From positions 1 to 64,000 of the forward strand of contig JAVSML010000032.1 in assembly GCA_038503035.1 (NCBI GenBank): a DNA stretch of 64,000 nt. Reading direction: 5' to 3'. The first letter of the stretch is position 1; each line of letters begins with the position of its first letter. Under the pieces are notes generated by a model, which was given only the letters and a program-made list of their open reading frames with translations, did not search any database and had not been told where the DNA came from. Both the position numbers and the translations under genes were made by a program. This document shows, one piece after another, positions 12,405 to 23,829 of this stretch. This stretch comes from Crocodylus rhombifer. Taxonomy: Eukaryota; Chordata; Crocodylia; Crocodylidae.

Positions 12405-13835
12405 GCAGTTCAGGCCTTTACATTGGGATGACTGTATACTGAAAAGAGGACAATGATAGCAAGGACACTAAGGGAAACAGTGGCTTTAATCTTTGAGGGC
12501 CAGATGCTTTACAGAGGTTGAGTAATATCTTTCTCAGTATTCATGATTGCCGGCATATTCCTGAGCAAGGAACACTGGATTTTGATGCAGAAATACATCT
12601 GTCCAGTTCCTACCCTGATTCTTCCTTGTTCCCACTGAGCAATAGCCTATTACTAGACTTTACTAGTAATATAGTATTACTCACCCTAGGCTAGCTCAGC
12701 AATCTTAGCCAACAAACGTGGGTTGGAGCCAAGACTGCTTATTTCCTGCCCCTCCTGTCAACTTGCTATGAAACTACAGTCAGCAAGCGACTAACACGTG
12801 TTTCTTCTTTGTGGCTGAACCTAAAATAAAAGCAGCTCATGCAGGAAAATGAAGAGAGTTCTGGCTCCATTTCACTCTGTTCCCGGGGTGTACAGACTGA
12901 GCACCGATCAAGGTCTCCAAGAGTAATTTCATTGACTTAAAAGGGACACTCCTGGGGAAAGATATCATTCAAAATGAGCTGCCTGGCCTGTAGCAGTTAA
13001 TGTTGAGTAACAGCTTGTTCCTGATATAGTCCCACTTTCTTCTGTGGAACTGCTGGATGAAGAAGGTGTTGATCACCAAGTGCAAAACACATCAGAATCT
13101 GACTACCAGTTCTACATTAGGCAGAAATTTGCGATTATGCAAATTTCAAACTTCACTGATTGGTGAAGTCAACACTAATGGAAAGAACAGTTAAGATACA
13201 AAAGGCTGAACTCAAGGAGAGATGATAGCTGAAGTATTTTCTGAGTAATACCTGGTCTTCCAAGAACACTTACCTTCATGCTGCCATTTTTTCCTTCTGT
13301 GACCCAGTGGTGTCCCATGGGTCTCTGGCACCCAAGGGCCAATGCCTGCATTTGGGCCCCCACTCCCCAGGACGATCCGAGCAGGGTGCAGGTCCCAAGG
13401 CAAATCAGCCTATGCAGGGCCCTGCCTCCCACCCCATGGCAGTTTTGACAGAGAATTGGCAGCATGGCACACCAGCTGTGGGAGGAGGGACGGCGGCCAG
13501 AATTTCTGGCCAAAATGGCAAAAGAAGCCCACAACCCACCAGGCAGGTCAGTAGGACACAAACAAAATGCGGGAGGTACCCCAGCCTCTCTGGCTGGCAT
13601 GCCTCACTGCACTGAGGCAAAGGGTGTGTGTGCAGTGCATGCATCTGTTGATGATATGGAGCTTTTCAGTCTACCTCCCTGCTTCTGTATACTGTCTACA
13701 GCAAACTGACAGGCAAGCAAGCTGGGGATGGTGGGGCTGATAACTGTCACCCCTATGTCAGTGTTTATCACCCCGTTAAGGAAACAGAGGGACATTACCA
13801 CCTACCTGTTGATTCTGCCTGTTGATTCAGCACGA
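12405..13835. other. Unannotated sequence with a GC-richer island
   Basis: The segment at about 13300-13640 is clearly richer in G and C than its surroundings, so open frames appear on both strands. None resembles a known protein, and the overlapping frames are best explained by composition. A perfect 8-bp-arm palindrome (ggccagaa-t-ttctggcc) lies at about 13495-13511. Confidence 0.4.
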
Positions 13836-13837
13836 AC

Positions 13838-14130
13838 CCAGCATGTGGTCTGCTAGCTAATACACAGATGCCTTCTCCTCAAGGCAGAGGGGAGCGGGGA
13901 TTCCTGCTTAGTAGGGAGTGGTAAGGGGGAAGCGGGGAGCAAACAGCTCTTAAACAGCTTTTCCAAGCAAGGACATTAAGCTACCTGTTGAAAAGCCCCA
14001 AAAAGCCTGCCTGTCTCTGTTGTCTCCCATAGGATGGGCTGTATCCAGCATGTGGTCTGCTAGCTAATACTGAGGTGTCTGTGAGGGATGGTAGAAAGCC
14101 TGCTTAGCACTGAGTTGGGAGCAGGGGGGA
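13838..14130 (+). repeat. Diverged ~207-bp tandem duplication
   Basis: A 26-bp string beginning ccagcatgtggtctgctagc is present exactly at 13838-13863 and at 14045-14070. Downstream of each copy a second shared block appears (cctgcttag followed by a gagt/gggag-rich stretch). The rest of the units is diverged. The 207-bp offset is consistent with an old tandem duplication or two similar repeat copies. Confidence 0.55.
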
Positions 14131-14276
14131 GCAGAAGCCAGGCAGATGCCTGCAGAGACTGCTGAGCTCCAGTGAGACAGCAGAGGGGAGGGGCCAGTTC
14201 TTTTGTGGAGCTAGAGCCCCACCCAGCCAGAGACCATGCTGGGGTGCTGGGGGACTCTGATTTATCTTAAACCAGC

Positions 14277-14479
14277 AAAGGGTTTAGGACAGACATTGTA
14301 TAAACTGGTTTGAGCCAAATCAGTTAAGTCTGATACTACATTCAACCAGGTTTACCTCAAACTGGTTTCAGCCATTTTCAAACTGGTTGCTGAGCTCTGA
14401 ACATCTGTTCTGTTATAGGTTTAAACCAGTTTCTGATCACTTAAACTGATTTATGTGTAATGTCTGTCCCTAACCCTGG
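14277..14479. mobile_element. Small inverted-repeat DNA element (MITE)
   Basis: The left terminus reads agggtttaggacagacatt. The right terminus read on the minus strand is agggttagggacagacatt, which gives nearly identical terminal inverted repeats. Both are followed inward by variants of taaaactggtttga / taaatcagttta. The interior is rich in aaactggttt-type repeats in both orientations. The element is about 200 bp and non-coding. The ends resemble hAT-like cagggtt termini, but no 8-bp target duplication was confirmed. Confidence 0.7.
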
Positions 14480-14481
14480 AG

Positions 14482-14905
14482 TCTAAGCTTCTTTTAATGT
14501 TGCCCTGCTCCTACAGTATTAATTAAGGCTTCATTAGCATGGACTATAGCAGAAACACAGAAGAGGAAGCTTTGTATTTCTGTTGACTGTGTGCCTGATA
14601 TAATGCTTTGAAAAATGGTGGTGCTAACAGTCTAAAAACAAGCTGCCATGGACTGATCTTTTGAGGGGAACATAACCATTGTCAGGGCTTGGTTAGAAAG
14701 GAAAACAAGCACTTGAAACTGTGCGCATCTAAAAAGTGAATTCCGCTTCCTCTTATACTTGCCCACATTCTCCTCTGCATTCTCACACCTAGGTAGGCAC
14801 ATGCCCACACTTGGTTTCTAGTTTGTCTGTGCAATGGCATTTGCAAATGATGCTTTTTTGTTCTTTTAGACAATTCAGCACTTTCTTCCAACATGGAAAC
14901 CAGCA
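14482..14905. other. Unannotated spacer before the broken CR1
   Basis: No gene or repeat was recognised. CR1 similarity begins abruptly at about 14905 and nothing of the missing CR1 3' half is seen here. Confidence 0.5.
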
Positions 14906-16629
14906 AGGAGATGATATTGGTAAGACAAGACCTACCCATGACAAAGCCATGCTGACTGTCGTTCAGAATCTTACCTTCCACAAGCATATCACACAGATTC
15001 TTTAATGAACTTTTCCAGGATTTTCCCAAGGATAGAGATTATTAGGCTGATTGGCCTATAGTTGCCTGGGTCCTCTCTCTTCCCCTTCTTGAAGATGGGC
15101 ACAATATTGGCCCTCTTCCAATCCTCAGGGATCTCCCCCGTGCACCACGAATTCTGAAAGAGCTCTGCCAGGCACTCTGCAATGACTTCAGCCAGGTCCC
15201 TCAGCACTCTCAGATGGAGTCCATTCAGTCCTGCTGACTTATAAATGTCTAACTTTTCTAGTTGGTATTGCACCCACTCAGTATCCACAGTGGGGAGGAG
15301 GCTGTCAGTCCCAGCATGTCCCCTATGAACCTTATCTCCCTTGACTTTCCCCATGGTCCAATGAAATACCGAAGCAAAGTGGGCATTCAGGAGTTCAGTT
15401 TTTTCCTGAATGTCGGTTACCAGCTGTCCCGAGGTGTTAAGAAGGGATCCCACACTTCCATTTGTTTTCCTTCTGCTGCCTGCATACCTAAAGAAGGACT
15501 TCTTATTGTCCTTGACTCCCGTGGCTAACCTAAACTGTCACGGCCTTGGCTTTCCTGAACATTTCCCTACAAGTGCTTGCCACTAAAGTATAGTCCTCCT
15601 TGAGGACTGTACCTAGCTTCCACTGTGCTCTTTTTTCTTTTTTAAAAGGATTGCAATGTCCCTATTAAGCCAGGAGGGCTTTTTAGCCCTTCTGCTACCT
15701 TTCTTCTTTGCAGGAGTGGTGTTCTTTTGTGCTTCGAGGATCGTGTCCTTGAGCAATGACTACTCCTCATGAACCCCATTTGCCTTCCCTTCCTGGTCCC
15801 TCATTGCCTCCCCTATTAATGCTCTGAGCCTGTTGAAGGCAGCATTCTTGAAGTCCAGGCCTTCAATCCTGCTGGCTGATTTGTCAACCTTGTGGCAGAC
15901 AGTGAACCTGATAATTTCATGGTCGCTGTTGCCCAAGTTACCCTCAGTGTTCAAGCCACACACCAGATCATCTCCCTTGGTCAAGACCAGGTCTAGGAGA
16001 GTGTTACCTCTGGTTGGCCCTTGCACTTCCTGGGTCAGAAAGAGCTCAATCACAGTCAAGAAACTGCGTGAACAATCTGACCTAGCCAAGTGTTCCTCCC
16101 AATCTATGTCCTGGTAATTGACGTCACTCATGACAACCACATCCCTTGCACTTGCAGCCTCTGTCAATTCTCAAGAGAACTCCAGATCCAGTTCCTCCCC
16201 TTGGTTGGTGGCCTGTAGTAAATGCCCACAGTTAGATCTCTCTCACTTTGCCCCCTCCCCTCCCCCGCCCTATAGCTTGACCCAGAGGATCTCAGGCTGT
16301 TCATCTTTGGAACCAATGTCAGCTTCCAAAGAGGTGTATTACTCTCTCACATAGAGAGCTACCCCTCTGCCTTTTCTCCCATCTCTGTCCCTTGTGTGCA
16401 GGGTATAGCCCTCTATGGCTATGCTCCAGTCATTCGAAGAGTCTGACCAGGTCTCTGTGATCCCTACCAGGTCATATTGCCCACTACAGAGCAGGAGGGC
16501 TAGCTCCTCCTGCTTATTCCCCATGCTTCTGGCATTGATGTACAGGTACCTGAGGCCCTCAGCTGATATCCTTGTTTTCCTGAGATGCTGTGGGAGAACT
16601 GTTTGGTTACCATTTTCAAAAACAATTGT
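14905..16629 (-). pseudogene. CR1 ORF2 remnant (endonuclease and partial reverse transcriptase)
   Basis: In a working element this protein nicks target DNA and copies the LINE RNA into it. Visible pieces, 5' to 3' on the minus strand, are as follows. Around 16560-16339 the endonuclease start has the INARSMGNKQEEL and GITETW motifs. Around 16167-15760 is the central endonuclease, with DWEEH and the catalytic SDHE block; the VVMSDVNY segment replaces the usual GDFN, so the catalytic Asp context is altered. Around 15453-14989 is the RT start, with PEDWKRANIVPIFKKGKREDPGNYRPISL as separate motifs in order. Then comes the DSQHGFVMGRSCLTN block before the break. The pieces lie in different frames and are separated by stops, so it is inactive. 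It belongs to a different, older subfamily than the 33-kb copy. Confidence 0.9.
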
Positions 16630-16900
16630 GTTAGTGTCCTCCACAAGGGAGCTTTCTTGTGTACCAGTCCCCAGGCATGCTCCACTTGGAGTTTCCCCAT
16701 CCCCCATAAAAGGCACTGTCCCTGGGTGACAGTTCCACCAGCCCCAGTGCTGCCTGAAGTGACATGGCCCCAAGCAGCACCACAATGAGCCAAGCCGGTC
16801 CTGCTATGAGCGGCACAAGCAGCACTCTGATCCACTGTGGGCTGCTCCATGCTAGAGGGAGATGGGGGCTGGCAGCAGCAGGCCCCGAGTGCCCAACAGC
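14905..16900 (-). mobile_element. Old CR1 LINE copy lacking its 3' half
   Basis: Read on the minus strand, this follows CR1 ORF2 from the start of the endonuclease (around 16560) into the middle of the reverse transcriptase (around 14905). It aligns in order with the 33-36 kb copy. Similarity stops at the RT block around the GRSCLTN motif, so the second half of RT, the C-terminal domain and the 3' tail are absent. CR1 copies normally lose the 5' end and keep the 3' end, so this copy was probably broken by a later deletion or rearrangement. The 5' limit is uncertain because 16900-17160 is low-complexity. Confidence 0.9.
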
Positions 16901-16904
16901 TACT

Positions 16905-17160
16905 TTTGCTGCGGGAGTGAGTAATGGGCCCTGCACGGGGTGGGGGGTCATGACCCTGCAGGGTGGCTGGGACCTTGCGTGGGGGGGAGGCTATGACCCT
17001 GCAGGGGGGCTGAGACCCTGTATGGAGCAGGGAACCCACCTCTCCTGAGCAGCCCCCCCACACACAGTCCCCCCACACCCACAATCCCCCCACCCACACA
17101 CTGACCCACATCCCCCTACATACCTCCACACCCACCCACACCCCTTCCTACCTCCCTCCT
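16905..17160. repeat. G/C-skewed low-complexity patch
   Basis: A G-rich half (about 16925-17030) contains two diverged copies of a 'tatgaccctgcagggnggctg' type unit, about 58 bp apart. A C-rich half (about 17048-17155) has runs of 5-8 C separated by cac-type spacers. Long open frames here are compositional. The patch may belong to the 5' region of the adjacent CR1, which is inference. Confidence 0.55.
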
Positions 17161-17299
17161 GCAAATCCCACATCCTCCCCATCATACACCCAATCCAAAT
17201 GCAAATATCAAAACATAGATATTTAGAATTTGTTTTATTATGATGATAGCATCACTGGTATGCTTCCAAATAGCTTTAACATTGTAAATATAGCAATAA

Positions 17300-17560
17300 A
17301 ACATTGCCCAACTTTTTATACTGCTGGGGACAGCACAGGTGCTGGCCTCAGGCTCTAGCTCCCCCTGGCTGCAGATCCGAGATGAGCCAGGCAGAGTTAT
17401 TTTGCCCCAGCTGGCGCAACTTGCTCCACAGCAAAATGCATGTCCAGGCACATGCGCTGAGGCAAAAAGCCCTAGTTCAAATTTGTGCTGCTCCTTTTTG
17501 AGGTGCTGCAAGTGCATGTACCTCCATGTATGGATGCACCCTAGGTGTCTATGAACTATG
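17300..17560 (-). mobile_element. Small DNA element of the shared-terminus family (candidate)
   Basis: On the minus strand the segment starts with the terminus ctagggtgcatccatacatg (near 17543), which matches the gtgcatc-acatg ends of elements at 8.5, 46.2, 51.9 and 60.7 kb. Repeated gcatgtgcctggacatgcat-like variants occur inside. The opposite terminus was not clearly found, so the extent is approximate. Confidence 0.4.
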
Positions 17561-18900
17561 GAGGGGGGAAAGGGAAATGCGCTTAGCTTGAATGTCACAG
17601 AAAGAAATCATAAACTTAAAAAATAGTAGTGTTTTCCTATTGCCAATGCAACATTTCATTCCATTAATCCACTTTCCTGGTAACCACAAAAAGACTTGGG
17701 ACCCTTTAAAATTCCTTTGTTCTGCTGAGTGAATTCAACTTGACAATGAGTCCCTGTAAGAAAAGGATCTATCCTTTTTGCAGCACAGGAGGAACTGTAA
17801 AGGGTCAAAACTGTTCCTCACCTGTGAGACCTTCTGAGAATTAAAGCAATGTTTATTCCACTTTCCTTCCCAGGTAGGAGCTGTTTTTCAAAGGCAGCCT
17901 TTCCCTCAACCTAGAATGAAGATGATAGAGGGTGTTGTTTCCCACCTTAATAAAACAAAACCAAAAAAAAATGTTCATCAAAATATTTTGGGGGGGAAAA
18001 ACAGGAAAACATTTCACAAAATGTTAGCAGCTTATTTTCTATTTCTGACCCACTTGCAACATGCTGGGTGTAATTGTAAAAAACAGTCATTCTTGGCTGA
18101 ATTGTGGTCACTGAGCCAGTGGTAAAATTGCCATAAATTTTAGTGCAGGCAGAGGTTTGTTAATGCTGAATACTTGTGATAAATCCCAGCCTATGAACAC
18201 AGCATGAGAGGTTAGTAAAAGTGATGGGCAAACATGTTTGCTGCACATACACTATTTTGCTACTAGAAAGTTTTATAAGACCTGGTACCAAGTATGCTAA
18301 CAACAATGCCAGATTCTTAGTGGCTTCTGTCCTCTCCAAGACTCCCCCTACAGGCTCTCCTGTCCGCAATCCCCCATAACATATTATGTTGTCTTTCCCC
18401 AGATTATCAAAAGGAACTACAGGTTCCTCAGTAAAAACTTAGGAGTGTTAGGCCCCCATGTTATTTGATGTACTGAGCAGTTCTAATTATTTTCCTCTCG
18501 AAAGTAAGAATGTACAAATCTAAGGCAAGTCAATAGTTCACAACCAATTTGACTGGCACTTCTTTGAATTTATATGAACCTCTTTGTTCTAGAAATATTG
18601 CTAGGACAGGCTTTCTCTTGAGGACACCACACTTTCAGTCTGGTTGAAAATACCACAAGAGTAACCTTTCTCATGGTATTTTAGTATTTATTTTCTGGTT
18701 CCTGCCCAACCCTAAATCAGGAAGTGCAGAAGCGTGAGAAGATTTTATAAAAAGAAAAGAAATGGTTTAATGATGGTTTTTGAGTCTCAAAAAAAGTTTC
18801 TGTTCTGTTCAAGCCTGAGGCAAGAGTTTTGTCCCAGTTCTTATTTTATTACAACAACAGGTTCACCCTGTCTTAACTATGGTCTGGAAGGAGTGACATA
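17560..18900. other. Unannotated sequence
   Basis: No gene or repeat boundary was recognised. Only short A-rich and G-rich tracts are present (for example 17965-18000). Confidence 0.5.
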
Positions 18901-18904
18901 TTGC

Positions 18905-19118
18905 TGCAAGAGCACAAACCTAGTGGTCAGGAGAAAGCTTCCTGTTGACTCCTGCTCTGCCACTCTCTTCTTCTGCAGTCTTGATGGGGCCTCTTAACCA
19001 TTCTGTGCCTTGGCTTCCTTAGTTGGTAAATAAAAATAATAGTATTCAGATCTCCAATAGAAAATGCTTTGAGATTCTTGGATAAAACCTGTCATGCAAG
19101 TGTAAAGTACTGCTATAA
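18905..19118 (+). mobile_element. MIR-type SINE, near full length
   Basis: The segment follows MIR from the body to the tail: 'agtggtcaggagaaagcttcc', 'ctgctctgccactctc', 'cttaaccattctgtgcc', 'cttccttagttggtaaa', 'aataatagtattcaga', and then the LINE2-like tail 'gctttgagattcttggat ... taaagtactgctataatt'. Both the CORE block and the 3' tail are recognisable, so this copy is more complete than the one at 6.9 kb. It is ancient and inactive. Confidence 0.85.
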
Positions 19119-19119
19119 T

Positions 19120-22100
19120 TAATCCAAGAAAACCTTCAGCTCTTTGATGAAAACACGTGTAAAAATGTGTGGGTTTGTTAAACAGTGACACCCTTTTACA
19201 GTGAAGTAGAATGTGATGTGATGACTGGCCAGTGTTAACAGGAATAAATAGTAGTGAACACTTGTTTTAATCAATAAAGTGAAGAGATATAGCTCAGAAG
19301 ACCCATAGATAGGAGATCTTTGTATGAGGAGTTGCCATTTTTACATACTCACTTTTCTGACCACAACCAATTTTAGCAACGATTAAATGCTATTTAAATC
19401 ACATTTGCAAATGTTTTAAGAAATACATGCAGTGGAAGGGATCAGAATTGCATAGGTGTCCCTGAGGTCTTGTGGACCGCAAATCCCTTACCACAGGAGA
19501 AAAAAATCTAGGTTGCATTTGCAAGTCTGGCAGATAGAAAGAGTAACCTTTGACCTGCAAACTAAGCATATTACTAGGAAATCATAAGCATAGAAGCCCA
19601 GAATGTCATACTGACAGAGTCACTTTTCAAAGCATAAAAATGCTGTTTCTTGAAAATTCTTTATATTTAACATTATCTGATCTAAATGATTTTTGAAGAT
19701 TTTTAAAAACAGGGTAGCATACTATTGTTAGAGCTCCAAGGCATGGTCTTTAATACTTATTGAGACAGTTTTCCCAGACTGCTATGGACACTTTGCAACT
19801 ACCGATATTGACCCACAAAGCTCAATAGATTTTGACCTCACTTCAGGACTTGCATAATACCATGATGATGCAGAGTCCAAAGCCTCATTAAACAGGTGCA
19901 CTAAGAAGTTGTTCTTTTCCGTTCCATGTAAGACCATTTGTTAAAAGTAGCTTTTAAAAAAATGGATGATGTTATGGTAATATGAGGCCATTAAATAGGT
20001 GGCTCCACAAATTTCCTACAAGTCAAGGTTTATGCCTAATCACTCATAACTAATTAACAATATAGAATGTGTCTGTAGCCAGCAAAAAAATCATTTCTTA
20101 GATACACAATTCACAAGCTTAGTGGGAAGCCGAAAGAATTTAAGAGGGGAGTTATGTAAAAAAATCCCCTCTAAACAAAGGTTGGTAAAGGCTTTACCTT
20201 CAAGTGGCTAGTATAAATGAATGCAATTCTTCCTTACCTAGAGGGTGGAACAATTGCTGATTCACTTGAAAGAAATTGCTTAACTTCCTATTGTTTACAT
20301 AGCAAGGGATTGACAGATTGGATACACTGCCAAATTCCTTCTCTAGAAAACTGTGTTGTGCAAACTATGATCTAAGGATTGACATTGTGTTATTATTACT
20401 TGTATTGGGGGTGCAAATTAAGTCCATAGAAGTAAGTACTGTACTAACTTATTTGAAGAGATGCCCAGAAGAGCTCATGGATCAAGTTGTTACCAACTTA
20501 ATTTTCTTCATCTCCACCCATAGATGCCATGCAGCAAAGCATATAAGCACCTACTTAACTTTACACATGCACTTGACTTCCATGGACCTCAAGAGAATTT
20601 GGGAAGGTGTTCAAAGTCAAGCAAGTTTCTGTGCTTTGCTGAATAGGGATGGATTGCTGGTAAGGCCAGCACGCAGTCCGTTTTCATCAAGGGGCAGCTA
20701 CTTAACTTTCAAAGATCCATTTCAATTCCAGGTTATAGCCCTTCCTTTAGAAAAAACAAAGGCTCTGATTTTGAAGGGTGCTGACTTGTTGTCACTATCT
20801 TTCTCTTTCTCCCCAGCTATGTTTTATTTTTATCTACTTCTGCTTTCCATAGTCCAACCAGTTCTGGAAGTAGAAGTGCTGAAACACCATGAGAAAGGCA
20901 GTTTTTTTAGCACAGCCTAGTTGGTACCACTCAGCAGCAGAGTTCTCAAAAAGAAGGCTGCTCTTGGGAGACATCCAATTCTTGTTTCCAGGAACAAGAA
21001 ATTTCAGTAGTTCTAAAAAGTGCCTGAACTTCAGCACATTTTGAATGCCTGACTTCAAGTCAGCTGGCTAAATTTGGTGTCCTTTTATTTTCAGTATTAG
21101 CAGTGCCTCTTTCCTTGTTGTTTTTGAGGGGGGGGGCATTATTTGGGACCAGATTTCAAAGCCTTTAGAACACAGAAAGGACTTCAGGGACGCTTGTTCC
21201 ATGCATAAATGCTCACAACATGGATTCTGTGGTCTGCCCTTACAGTTTACTGAATGTCATAAGGACCTGCTGAACTGACGTAGAAACACATAGGGCAAAA
21301 ACGTGCGATCAGTCACGCACCATATTAAATCTATCTGAAGAATGTTTCACTATGGGAGACAAAGGGTATTATTCATAACAGTGGGACACTAAATGTTGTA
21401 ACACTTTATTTTAGGCAATAGCATTAAGTGTCTTTTATTTCCACCTTTTAAACCAAAGCTTTGTGGAGCAATAGGAAGCTAACAAGCCATAAGGAATTTG
21501 CAGGTCTAGTCCTTGATCCATCCTGTGTCCTAAAAATATAGCCCGATTCCTGCAGCGGTTATTTTTGTAACAGACAACGAACTGCTTCCTCAAGATGAAA
21601 AGGCTCAAATGCTGGTATCCTCCTCATAAACAGGATCTTAGTATATGGAGAAGAATCAGATAATTTAGGCTGCATGAGGCTCACACAGACATAGACACAA
21701 ACATACACATCAGCAAAGTGAGATAAACAACATGGTTTTTAAGAGAAATTTGATTCTTTTACATGTTAAAAAATAGTGAGGATTTCCTTTAGCTTGATAA
21801 TAGGTTCTTGCTCTGTTCTAGCATTACCAGTTTGAACATGTCCTAAACAACCTTTCTAACCCTGCAAAATATGAGTGCAGATAAGCACAGCAGAGATTAT
21901 GTTGCTCCTGGCTCAGCACCTGATGTTTTCCTTGCTTTGTACCTTGAAGGTTGGTCTAGCTTATATAATAAGGTGGGGGGGAAAACAAACAAAAGACAAG
22001 TTAGTTACAACATACAATATGTACCCCTGATGAGCAAAGCCTAAAAGAGTTCAATGATGGATGAATGTTTGAACAGCGAAAGGTTAAAATGTGCACTTTT

Positions 22101-22650
22101 TAGGAATCTAGGTATGACTTATTAAACAAACCTCCGCTATTCCTATTGCTGCTGCCTAGATCCAATGCTTCATTCTTTTTTCTTGTATTCAGCAATCATT
22201 AGAAACCTTTGGGACGCTATATGGTAGGGACTATATCTATTTGCTTTGTTCATGTAAGTAATCTTTACTCCCAAGCATATATCCACTCCCTTTAGAATGG
22301 CAGTTGTTAGACGTAAAGATCACTCATGGAAATTCTTTCATATGGCATCAGATATCAGCTTCCACATCTATGAGCCACTGTCTGGTATTATCATTGCTCA
22401 ATGTGTGGATTCCATCTACCCTGTCTGGGCATTTGTAAAGACTGCAGCTTTCAATGAAGTGATCTGCTGTTTGTTGGACACTGCATTCACACAGGGGGCT
22501 GTCCAAGATGTTCATCTTATAAAAGTATTATTTTGAAGTATCTGTATCCACATCTCAGTCTGTTCATCTTGACCTACACTTGTTGTCAAGGTCATACCTG
22601 ATGGGGACTCATTTGGTGTTGGTATAAAAAGTTGTAGATCTGACATTTCC
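19120..22650. other. Unannotated AT-rich sequence
   Basis: The longest open frame is 200 codons (20318-20920, plus). It has no recognisable domain, has compositional bias, and overlaps a 'ttaactttacacatgcac ... gacttccatgg' phrase common in interspersed sauropsid sequence, so it is not called a gene. A run of nine or more G lies at about 21128-21137. No repeat boundary was found. Confidence 0.5.
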
Positions 22651-22654
22651 CAGT

Positions 22655-23370
22655 GATTTCATAGATTTCATAGACAGGACTGGAAGGGACCTCGGGAGAT
22701 CATCAAGTCCAGCCCCCCACCCAAAGGGCAGGAAGTCAGCTGGGGTCATAGGATCCCAGCAAGATAAGCATCCAATTTGCTCTTGAAGGTGTTCAGTGTA
22801 GGTGCTTGAACCACCTCCGATGGTAGGCTGTTCCAGACCTTGGGGGCTCGGACAGTAAAGAAATTCTTCCTTATGTCCAGCCTGAAACGGTCTTGCAGTA
22901 GTTTATAACCGTTCTACCTTGTCATCCCTTGGGGGCTCTGGTGAACAAACGTTCCCCCAGATACTGGTGGTCACCCCTGATAAACTTATAGGTGGCCATC
23001 AGATCACCCCAAGCCTGCGCTTTTCCAGGCTAAAGAGCCCCATGGCTCTCAGCCTGTCGTCGTAAGGTCTGTTTTCCTGACCTCTGATCTTGCGCGGGGC
23101 TCTCCTCAGGACTCTCTCAAGCTTCTCCACATCCTTTTTGAATTGTGGAGCCCAAAACTGGACGCAGTACTCCAGCTTCAGCTTCACCAAGGCCAAGTAC
23201 AACAGGAGAATGACGTCCCAGGATTTGCTTGAGAAGCATCTATGGATGCAAGCCAGTGTTTTGGTCACTTTACTAGCCGCAGCATCGCATTGCAGGCTCA
23301 TGTTCATCTTGTGGTCAATGATGACCCCCAAGTCTCTTTCTTCCATAGTTCTAGCCAGCTTAGCACTGCC
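22655..23370 (-). mobile_element. CR1 LINE 3' fragment
   Basis: The 3' end is at about 22655, with the tandem gatttcatag motif typical of CR1 termini. The ggaagggacctcgggagat block follows. Moving upstream on the minus strand there is the 3' untranslated region and then the ORF2 C-terminal domain (motifs LGVIIDHKMNMSLQCDAA, LACIHRCFSSKS, LEYCVQFWAPQFKKD). Similarity to the 33-kb copy stops at about 23370, so this is a 5'-truncated insertion. The two copies belong to the same subfamily. Confidence 0.95.
22765..23370 (-). pseudogene. CR1 ORF2 C-terminal remnant
   Basis: This corresponds to the part of ORF2 after the reverse transcriptase active site. The frame is open from about 23370 to 23008 and is then lost: where the 33-kb copy has cacccctgagcc, this copy has caccccaagcc, one base shorter. 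The remaining codons to the stop region near 22765 continue in another frame. It has been truncated since insertion and was never functional at this site. Substitutions relative to the 33-kb copy are spread evenly, as expected for neutral decay. Confidence 0.9.
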
Positions 23371-23828
23371 AGCTGGCTGACTTTGTTGCTGCCTGTAAGT
23401 TTGGTTCAGTATTCCCACTATTCCAGGAGCTTGTGGGCTTCATGTGCAAACAGTTTATGACTTTTGAGCCTCTTAAGCCTCCAGGACTAACTGAATAGGA
23501 CTGAATGTGAGATTAAATTCCAACTCCCTGCAATTATTTATCATCTGGATCTTAAGTGGTGATGACCCACTCAATTTGGAATCTCCTAAGTCACATCTGA
23601 GAGCTGGTTTTCAATCTCTACCTGCTGTTTCATGATCTGACTATAGTATAACAGATCCTCTGTTTCAGTAGGTCCTAGGCCTGGATCCTCAAAGCTTCAG
23701 AGCATCTAGATCACTGTTGGAAATGTGACAAGGTGTTAAAACAGCTTATTACATATGCTACTTAAGTAGAGATTTATATAAGATGCCTTGGCCTTGCCCA
23801 GTTTTTGTTACATGGTGTAGTGTAGTTT
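23371..23828. other. Unannotated spacer between two CR1 copies
   Basis: No gene or repeat was recognised between the 5' end of the minus-strand CR1 and the start of the plus-strand LINE. Confidence 0.5.
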
Positions 23829-23829
23829 A

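Noticed and set aside
13175..13709. Cluster of open frames suggesting an exon
   Set aside because: They overlap on both strands, show no domain, and coincide with a local GC rise.
16500..17141. 213-codon open frame on the minus strand with Gly/Val/Trp-rich start
   Set aside because: The start is translated from C-rich low-complexity DNA and the remainder is an off-frame reading of the old CR1.
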